Program-made: the position numbers and the translations under genes | In this document: positions 11,190 to 20,000 of the stretch, in pieces | Numbering within the stretch: the first letter of the stretch is position 1 | Layout of the letters: each line of letters begins with the position of its first letter | Assembly: GCA_023052935.1 (NCBI GenBank) | Contig: CM041297.1 | Span: 88,422,021 to 88,486,020 of the forward strand | Source: Piezodorus guildinii | Lineage: Eukaryota; Arthropoda; Insecta; Hemiptera; Pentatomidae | Reading direction: 5' to 3' | Length of the DNA: 64,000 bases | The notes under the pieces: model-generated | Database searches by the model: none | What the model saw: only the letters and a program-made list of their open reading frames with translations | What the model was told of the DNA's origin: nothing

Positions 11190-12080
11190 ACTTTCACTTA
11201 CTACATATATTAAGCGTAAGTATTGCGATCGTGAAAATTTTCGAATTCCAGTTTCAACGGAAATACACGTTTTAGGGTCCCCTGAGTCCAAATAACCAAG
11301 TCCCACAAAAAGGTCTGTGTGTGTGTGTGTGGTAACTCCCGGGCGGAAACGGTAAGTCCTATGAAACTGAAATTTCATATTTAAGATAAATATACGCCCG
11401 AGACGCTACAAAACCTTTTTCATCAAATGAGCTTACCAGAAGATCCACTTTATACTATGCATTTTGCACCTTTTTTTCGATTTCATCAAAAACGGCTCCG
11501 ACGATTTTGATCAAACTTGCTATATCAATGTAAAATTTAATAGGCTTCAACATTAAGTAGGTTTCATTCTGATTAAAATAGTCTTATAATGACAGGGCTT
11601 TAATGCCTATATTTTAAATTTTCTTCTTCTAAAGTACCTATAAGTTTTTAGATTCCATAATAATAACCATATTATCTTGTTAGCATTGATGAATAACAGC
11701 TAAATATGTAAGTTGTGCGAATTTTAAAAACAACAAAAGCAGAAAACTGAAAAAATATTTTTTTAATGCAATTTTTGGTTTTTGAACATAAGAATATACA
11801 TGTATGATATACCGTTGGAAAGAGAAAGATTTTAGAAAAAATATCATCTTATACACAAGCTTTTAAAATTTAATGATAGTGATGAAAAACCGATACAACT
11901 AAGTGATTATTTTAGATAATAATATAATAGATTTTTTAATAAAACACATGTTTCTATAGAAATTCCATTTAATTTATTCTTTAATGGTTTCACTCATTTT
12001 TATCTCTTACTGTATTTGAAAATTCTTTAATCGATTTTAAAAACGGAGGTAAGTGAAAGTCGTGTGTTGCTCGCACCAGA
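11190..12080 (-). repeat. Copy 2 of the TGGTGCG...GTAAGTGAAAGT repeat family (complete)
   Basis: On the minus strand it starts TCTGGTGCGAGCAACACACG, continues ACTTTCACTTACCTCCG, and ends in GTAAGTGAAAGT (the inverse of ACTTTCACTTAC at 11190-11201). At 891 bp it is one of the two cleanest copies. It has no ORF and contains a short TG microsatellite at 11318-11332. It aligns throughout with 14445-15364, which is in the opposite orientation. Confidence 0.8.
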
Positions 12081-12261
12081 TTTTTTTTTTTTGCTGATCC
12101 CTTCATCCAATCAGTACTAGCAAAGACTTCCTAAATTCAAAAAAGTCCCTCATCCGAATACATGTAAAGAGTTCACAAGTCCTTAAAAATTACGGTTTTT
12201 TCAAAATATTCAACTTTAATATAAATTCGAATTCTTGTCTGTGATAATAAAATATAAGAAG

Positions 12262-12266
<5 letters not shown>

Positions 12267-12341
<75 letters not shown>
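12267..12341. repeat. (TA)n microsatellite
   Basis: About 75 bp of almost pure TA repeat. Confidence 0.95.
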
Positions 12342-12344
<3 letters not shown>

Positions 12345-12527
12345 GAATCTTGAATGTTACGAAAGAATTGAAATATTATAATGCTATAGTTAAAGATGGA
12401 AAATCCTTAAGATGGGTTAGGTCCCAAAACATCGTAAAGGAAATTCAAAAATCCTTAAAGAATTGCATTCAGTTTCGTTTGAAACATTTTTTTTAGATTA
12501 AATAATATAACAGTATAGAATTGTTAT

Positions 12528-12753
12528 TGTTACGGTCAGAAGGATAATGGCAGGTAAACCATGGACCCCAACAGTCTAGAGGGATCCAGATTTGCCTAGA
12601 GGCTTCTGGGACCTTCTGGACAATTCTTGTAGTGCCTAGAACGACCCATTTGCCTCCCTGCATTGTATTTGTACATTTAACTAAGTATTTAACAAATATT
12701 TGCATTTTTTAAATTGAGAGTAGCTTATTTTTCACACCCAGTAGCCCTTTACA
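12528..12753 (+). mobile_element. Solo LTR related to the gypsy element at 16371
   Basis: It begins TGTTACGGTCA and ends with CACACCCAGTAGCCCTTTAC plus A, matching the start (TGCTACGGTCA) and end (CACACCCCGTAGCCCGTAAC plus A) of the 550-bp LTR at 16371-16920, with a shorter middle. TTAT flanks it on both sides (12524-12527 and 12754-12757), the same 4-bp target as the full element. No internal gypsy sequence is adjacent, so it is best read as a solo LTR left by LTR-LTR recombination of an older, shorter-LTR relative. Confidence 0.75.
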
Positions 12754-12757
12754 TTAT

Positions 12758-14444
12758 GTATAACAATCACCTAGAGTTTATGCTCTATTCGCCACTTTAC
12801 ACAAATTTGTATATGATATAACTTTTATTTCCAAAATGTTCACCTTTTCCGTTGGAAAGGTATACCATTGAATATACCGTTGTACATCATTAATCTGTAT
12901 TACTATTATTAAGTTAAAAAAAGGAAAAAAAAAGACGTAAATAAATATTTTTACTCTTTTCTTAGCCGTTTTTTATAAATGCTAATTAGATGACATGGTT
13001 AATTTTTTTTGGAATCTACCTAATGAAAGGTACTTCAGAGAAGAAAATAAAAAAAATAAAAAAATCTGCATTAGAGCACTGTGACATGAAATGAAAAGAA
13101 ATTTAATTCTGGAATGCTAGTCCACTGAGAATAATATAAATGAACAATAAAAGATTTAACTCCAGGCTATATAAATTTTATCACATGATATACAACATTT
13201 TATGGATTACAAACTATATTACATTTGGATTCATATATACATGTACATATTTATACATATATTCACACACACACACACACATATATATATATACATACAA
13301 GCTAATATTACCTTATTATTATAATACATACTACCTTAATGAAATACAAATAATAAAACATGTTCAAGGAGATGAATAAATAGTTTATGCTTGAAAGAAG
13401 TTAATGATTGGGATATACGAATGGACATGGGTAAGGAATTCCAAAATGAAGAAGCGTGAATAACGAAAGATCTCTTAAAGGAAGCAGTTCTGTAGGAGGG
13501 AATAAACAGCAATGCATCTACATCTTATTCAATAATCATGTCGAATATAACTTATAATTTAAATTTAAATCTAACGAATATACTTTAGATTATTAACATC
13601 GCCTATGCTTTAGATGTTAGTGCGTAGGATTTTCGTCAAGACCAAAGTGGATTGAAAATTTAGTTTATTTTTTCCATACACTCTCTTTATACATAGCACT
13701 TAAAAATTTATGGTGATACTTGAACTAAAAATAATCTTTTTTTTTCTAAATCCTTAATTTTTTTGTATTCCTTTCATTTTCCCAATTATATACAGAGGAC
13801 TTGAAATATCTCAAAGTCAAAGGCCATCTTCCACAATGAAAAGATTCTTTTTCAAGGTTCATTACATAAATTTCTAATATTCCGCCGCCCATTTCTTAAG
13901 GTTACTTTGTATTTATTTTTTAAGATATTTTACAACAGGGACATTGAATGATGGATTCATATGGGCTCATGCAAGTTACTTATCACAATATCTTATTATG
14001 AATATTTTAGATTTTCCTTGTGTTACATTTGTTTTCCCGGTGGATTTGTATATGCTGATCGTCACCGAAGCTGCACTAAAAGATTCCGATTGTATCCCTT
14101 TCCTTTTCAGCAATCCAGAACCGGATCGGAGAGAAATTAATATTCATTGCCTCCCAAGAAGATCCGTTATTGCGCAACGTCGAAAGCAACAAAACACGCG
14201 CTAACAGGTGCTCTCTCCCTTTTTTATAGATAATAATTTTCGAAATTTATTCTGATTCGAAAAATCCAGCTCATTTTTTTACCGGAATTCGAATCCGAGT
14301 TTCTTGACGTATATAACGAACGAGTTCTTTGAACGAAAGGCTTTACCGATTTGCAAGTTTCATGAGTTCGAAGTAGTTGTTGAAATCAAGGGAATGTTGT
14401 AATAATTATGGCTCAAATTACTTTTAAAATATATTTATAAAAAA
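12758..14444. other. AT-rich stretch with repeat relics
   Basis: Bases 12840-13060 are a degraded minus-strand relic of the 0.9-kb repeat family (GTTGGAAAGGTATACC and following). Bases 13410-13510 contain AAGGAATTCCAAAATGAAGA, loosely like 37770-37810. A short CA/TA microsatellite lies at 13263-13294. A possible exon at 14112-14206 is listed separately. No gene could be assembled. Confidence 0.4.
14112..14206 (+). other. Possible isolated exon (weak)
   Basis: A strong acceptor-like tract (CCCTTTCCTTTTCAG) ends just before this segment, and one frame is open throughout, including EKLIFIASQEDPLLRNVESN. The downstream AG|GTGCTC is a poor donor. No neighbouring exon or homology was recognised, so this may be chance. 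Confidence 0.15.
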
Positions 14445-15364
14445 TCTGGTGCGAGCAACACAAGACTTTCACTTACCTTATTTTCACACGTTATTAAAAT
14501 CAATTTAAGAATTGTTAAATATAGAGATAAAATAAGTTTAAAGAATTAATAAAATTGATTTTCGATAGTAACATGTGTTTTATTAAATAATCTATTATAT
14601 TATTATCTAAAACAATCAGTTAATTTTATCCGCTTTTAATCACTCTCCATTACATTTTACAACTTTGTGTATAAGCTAATAGTTTGACTAATTTTTTTAG
14701 CTTTCCAGCGGTATATTATACATATATATTCCTGTTCTTATGTTCAAAAACAAAAAAAATGCATTAAAAAAATATTTTTTCAGTTTTCTCCTTTACTTGG
14801 ATATCAAATTCGTTCAACTTATATATTTGCTTGTTTTTCATCAGTGGTAACAAGACAATATGGTTATTTTTATAGAATCTACATAATTAAAGATACTTTA
14901 GAGGAAGGAAATTTAAGCTATCGGCATTTAAACCCAGTCAGACTATTTCAATCAGAATAAAACCTGCGTCATATCAAAGCACATTAAATTTTACATCGAT
15001 ATATTGTAATAGTAACTTTAATCAAATTCGTTTTTTAGAAAATCGTGAAAACGTGCAAAATTCATGGTATAACGCGGCTATTCTGGTTAGTTGATTTCGG
15101 TGAAAAAGTTGCTGTAACATCTCAGGCATAGACGCTCGTAAAATATGAAATTTCAGTTTTATACAGCTTATAGTTTTTGCGCTAGACTTACCACATACAA
15201 ACACACGGACACACAGATAAAAGATCTTTTTGTGGGACTGGATTATTTGGCTCAGGGAACCCCCCTAAAACGTGTATTTCCGTTGAAAACTGGAATTCGA
15301 AAATTTTCGTGATTGCAATACTTTCCCTTACTATATATTTCACATATAATTCGTAAGTGAAAGT
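14445..15364 (+). repeat. Copy 3 of the repeat family (complete)
   Basis: It starts TCTGGTGCGAGCAACACAAG and ACTTTCACTTAC and ends CGTAAGTGAAAGT. At 920 bp it aligns with 11190-12080 over its whole length in opposite orientation. It is non-coding and carries a short CA tract near 15195. Together with copy 2 it defines the family boundaries. Confidence 0.8.
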
Positions 15365-15624
15365 AAAAGTATATATTCTCAATTTTTACCTTAGATAATA
15401 TTTATTATGATATATAAACACGAGGAAGTACAGGTGGGAAGTAGGATTAAAGGTTAAATATTTGTCCACTTCATTACTTGTTAGTCTAAGAATATACACA
15501 TATTTTAATTGATCAAACTAAATGACAGAATGAATATTACCACAAAGTGACAGTGTTTTTTTTTATAATGAAGATTATTGAAAATAGATATATATTAATT
15601 TGTTTATAAATTATTGGTATATAG

Positions 15625-16366
15625 GAAGTCCTGGATAGAATCTGTGCCTGGGCAACTATGAATAAACTAAGGCTAAATGCTACGAAAACTCAGGCGATTG
15701 TTATAGGTTCTAATTCCCTCCTCAGATCCCATACTACATTTCTGAGTCTAACCTTAAATGATCACCCAATCACCTTCACTTCCTCTGTCAAAAACCTAGG
15801 CATTACCATTGACAAAACACTTTCCTGGAAACCCCATATTGCCCAAATCTCCTGAAGAACAATAAGTACCCTCAAATTTTTCCATCACTCCCGCCATCTT
15901 CTTCCACAAACCACCCGTAATCTTCTTGTATCCTCACTTATTTTCCCCACTTTGACTACTGCTGCGGGGTATATGGTGGCCTCTTGACTGTGCTCGAGGA
16001 CAGGCTAAGGGGAATTATGAATACATTTTTAAGATTTGTCCTTGGCACACCGAAGAGTTCTCAAGTGAGCCATTTATACAGTGAGTTAAAGTGGCTCCTT
16101 CCCTCAAACCGCATTTAATATTTCCTAGGATCGTATCTTTACCAAACCATCAACTCCAAGCTACCTCCTTATATCCACAGACTTCTGCAATTTAAATCAT
16201 CAGTCCGCTCCCTCCAAATTAGATCGTGCCATTCTGACCTTTATATTCCTGCCCACAGAACAACCAGTTTTGATCATTCCTTTCTTGTCCGCCAAGTCTG
16301 ATATTACAAATCAAATATCTATTCAAAGAGAAAATTTATTGTTCATGTTTCTGTATGGATCAATTA
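15625..16366 (+). pseudogene. LINE reverse transcriptase fragment, interrupted by the gypsy insertion
   Basis: Translation from about 15625 gives ICAWATMNKLRLNATKTQAI, then VKNLGITIDKTLSWKPHI, the RT palm/thumb region following the catalytic motif in Jockey/CR1-type LINEs. An in-frame TGA follows at about 15852, after which homology continues with further stops (FFHHSRHLLPQTTRNLLVSS, KSSVRSLQIRSCHSDLYIPA). The fragment runs into the gypsy insertion at 16371. Sequence after 22992 may be its remaining 3' end, though this is not certain. Confidence 0.65.
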
Positions 16367-16370
16367 TTAT

Positions 16371-16920
16371 TGCTACGGTCAAGACAATGACGGGTGGACC
16401 ACGCCTGGAGGGGCCTAGATGAGGCTAGAGACTTCTGGACCTGGACAGTCCTCAAAGTGCCTGGAAAGGCCCACCGCCTTACCTGCGCCCGGGTCTAGAA
16501 GATTCGGCCGTGGTACAAATAGCGGTCCCCTGAGCCTGGGTGAGTCAGTCTTAATCCGGCTCAACAAGCATCTGGGATGTATCAGTGAACAGTGACAGTG
16601 AACAACTCGTGACAGTGTGACAGTGTAGTGAAACTGTGTGTCAATATTGTGATAATCGGTCGGTGGGAAATTAGAAGACTGTAGTTTATATATAATTTAT
16701 AGTTGTAAGTCTTAGAATAAGTCTAGCCGATTGTAAGTAGTTTATTCGTTAGGAATACCTCATTTTATATGTATACTGTTTAGTAGTAAGCTGGTAATTA
16801 CATTATTATTGTTAATATAGTGGTTAGTAATCCCTTTGTATTTGTACATTCTGTATTTAATAGATATTTGTAATTTGTAAACTGGAGTAGTTCATTTCTC
16901 ACACCCCGTAGCCCGTAACA
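16371..16920 (+). repeat. 5' LTR of the gypsy element
   Basis: It begins TGCTACGGTCAAGACAATG and ends CCCGTAGCCCGTAACA, with TG...CA termini. It appears identical to 22439-22988. TATATATAA near 16688 could serve as a promoter element, but the transcription start cannot be read from sequence alone. Confidence 0.95.
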
Positions 16921-16923
16921 ATT

Positions 16924-16941
16924 TGGTGTCAGAAGTGGGAT
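16924..16941 (+). other. Primer-binding site, tRNA-Leu-like
   Basis: TGGTGTCAGAAGTGGGAT begins 3 bases after the 5' LTR. It is complementary to a tRNA 3' end of the form ATCCCACTTCTGACACCA, which resembles tRNA-Leu acceptor and T-arm sequences. The isoacceptor is an inference from memory. Confidence 0.75.
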
Positions 16942-17004
16942 CATTGTAAATGGTTATAATTTTGGTTTTCTTGTTTTTGTAATTATTGGGCTACTGTGTG
17001 GAAA

Positions 17005-20000
17005 ATGACTTCTCAGAGTGTTAGACTGAATGATTTAAAAGTTGCAGACTTAAGACGGGAGTTAGAAGAACGAGATCTGGATACTTCCGGAACGAAATCA
17101 GTACTGCAACAACGCTTGCGCCAATTTTTTGTTGATTCCGGGGAAAATCCAGACGAGATTACGTTTGAAAATGATTTCAGTAAGTTGTCTGCAACTTTTA
17201 AAACTGAATTAGGTAATGTAGAAAAGAAGTTAGGAAATGTAGAAAAGAAGTTAGGAAATGAGTTAGATAATGTAGAAAAGAAGTTAGGAAATGAGTTAGG
17301 TAATGTAGAAAAGAAGTTAGGTAATGAGTTAAGTACTGTTAAAAATACATTGGAGGCCAAGTTAGGCAATTTAGAAACTAAGTTAATGGAGAGTGTAGAT
17401 AATAAGTTAGCTGATGTAGAATCTAGATTAGGAGAAAAAGTCGATTCAGTAGAAAATGAACTTAGGGTAAGAATAGAAGCTCTAGAAGAACGTATGAGCA
17501 ACCCACCGACAATCGACACCGACCAACCCTCTGAGAGAAGCCCTCACAACACCATTCCCTCCGCCAATGCTGGGATGCCACCAACGCACAACACCATCCC
17601 ATTGTTCGACGGGAAGACGCCGTGGGAGGACTACATGACTCTCTTCGAGACAGCGGCTTCGATCCACGGGTGGTCAAAGGAGACGCAAGCATCAGCGTTG
17701 TGCCTAGCCTTGCGTGGAGACGCCTTAGGAGTGCTACAGGGGATGCCCATGTCGGAGCGGTGCAACTACAGTGAGCTGATGAAAAGACTGGAGATGCGTT
17801 TCGGCCATCGCCACATGGACCAACTATACCGTTCCCAGTTAAAGAACAGGGTCCAGAAGACCAACGAGACGCTGCAGGAATTTGAAGCAGATATCGCCCG
17901 GCTAGTGAGGAATGCCTACCCAACGGTCACCGACGACGTCTACGAGAGCTTGGCTATCGACAAATTCCTGGATGGACTTCGAGACCCGGAAACCCAACAG
18001 GCAGTGAAACTCGCACGACCTAAAACTTTGGGCGATGCATTGTCGCAGGCCATGGAATTCGAGGCTGTCAGGCAGTCAGTCCGTGGACATGCACGAGTTC
18101 GAGCGGCAGAAGTGGAGCCTAACGCGGCCCCCACCATCGAGGACATAGTAGCAAAGGTTTTAGAAGCCCTCAGGACCCGCAAAAAGGAGATACGCTGTTG
18201 GAGCTGCGGTCAACTTGGACACCCCAGAAGCAAGTGTCCTACCAGGAAGCCGGAAAAAGCCACAGGAAAACTAAGGAGGGTTGATGGGAAGGGGCAACTG
18301 TCAACCCGTAGCATCGAAGGCCCCAGGGTCGCCGTGAGAATCGCGACAATAGGGAGCAAGACAAATAGTTTTTATGTGGATGGAATGGTGAACGGGCAGC
18401 TGCGGAGTTTTCTGCTGGATACCGGCGCAACCATGACAATACTGAACCCGAAGGCAGTTAACGCTAAGAAGATATCACCTACCACTTGGGCGTTACGGAC
18501 AGCCACAGGACAGCCAGCCGAGGTCTACGGGGAGACAGTTGCCACTTTCTTCATCGGGGGCCAACGTCTAGAGCACCGCGTTCTCGTGGCGAAAATAGAC
18601 GAGGAAGTCATCTTCGGCATGGACTTGATGATCAAATACGGGATCAAGCTGGACATGTCGAGAGGTGTGATGACGCTGGGAGACGAAGAGGTCATCCTTC
18701 GGCAGGGAAAGGACCTCTATGCACGAGTACTCCTACTAGAAGACACCACTTTACCTGCACGGAGTCAAATTCTGACGCATGGGACGATCAATGGACGACT
18801 ACCGGAGGGTCAATGTCTTCTACTTGAACCTGGGAAGCACGAGGAGCAGGAAGTCGGACGCGGTGTTCTGGTTGCAAGGTCTCTCATCAAGGTCGGACAT
18901 ACCACCCCAATCCGACTGATGAATCTGAACAGCTTCCCGGTGACACTAAAGAGAGGAACACCAGTCGGAGAATGTACGGCCGCTACCTCAGTAGTCCGAC
19001 AGCTACAACGCAACCCCACCGAGCAACGAGGACTACCCGAAGAATTAAAAGGATTCGTGGAGGAATCATGCAGAGAACTTTCGCCTGAACAGAGCGAAAT
19101 CGTGAAGAGATTGATTACCCGATGGCAGGACGTTTTCGAGATCAGTTCAGGACCACGGGGTAGAACGAACATCGTCCAGCACAAAATTGACACCGGGGAT
19201 ACAAAGCCCATCCGACAGATCCCGAGGAGGCTGCCGCTAGCTAAACGAAAGGATGCCGAGGAGATTATTAAGGATATGGCGAATGATGGTGTCATCGAGC
19301 CCTCGAGTAGCCCATGGATGTCTCCTGTCGTACTGGTGAAAAAGAAAGATGGGACGACAAGATTCTGCGTAGATTACCGTCTTTTGAACAACGCCACGAA
19401 GAAGGACAGTTACCCACTCCCAAGGATTGACGACACGCTGGACACACTAGAGGGTTGCAAACTATTTTCTACCTTGGATCTCCGCAGTGGATATTGGCAG
19501 GTTGGATTGGCACCGGAAGATAAGGAGAAGACGGCATTTTCAATCGGCACTGGCCTCTGGCAATTTACGGTAATGCCATTCGGGCTTTGCAATGCACCTG
19601 CAACGTTCGAGAGGCTGATGGAAAGCGTCTTAAGAGGCCTTTCTTGGGAGATATGCCTGGTTTACTTGGACGACATCATTGTACTGGGAAAATCCTTCAC
19701 TCACCATCTGGAGAATCTGGAGCGGGTCTTCGAACGGCTGCGTGCAGCTAATCTAAAACTGAACCCGAAGAAGTGCAATCTCTTCCGAAGGCAAGTCAAC
19801 TACCTGGGGCATGTTGTATCAGACAACGGAGTTGCTGTTGACCCAGAGAAGATTACAGCGATCACCAATTGGCCAGCACCTCGAGATAAGCACCAAGTGA
19901 GAAGTTTCCTCGGGCTCTGCACCTACTACAGGAGGTACGTGAAAGGATTCGCCAACATCGCAAAACCTCTTACCAGGCTCACTGAGGAAAAACGGACTTT

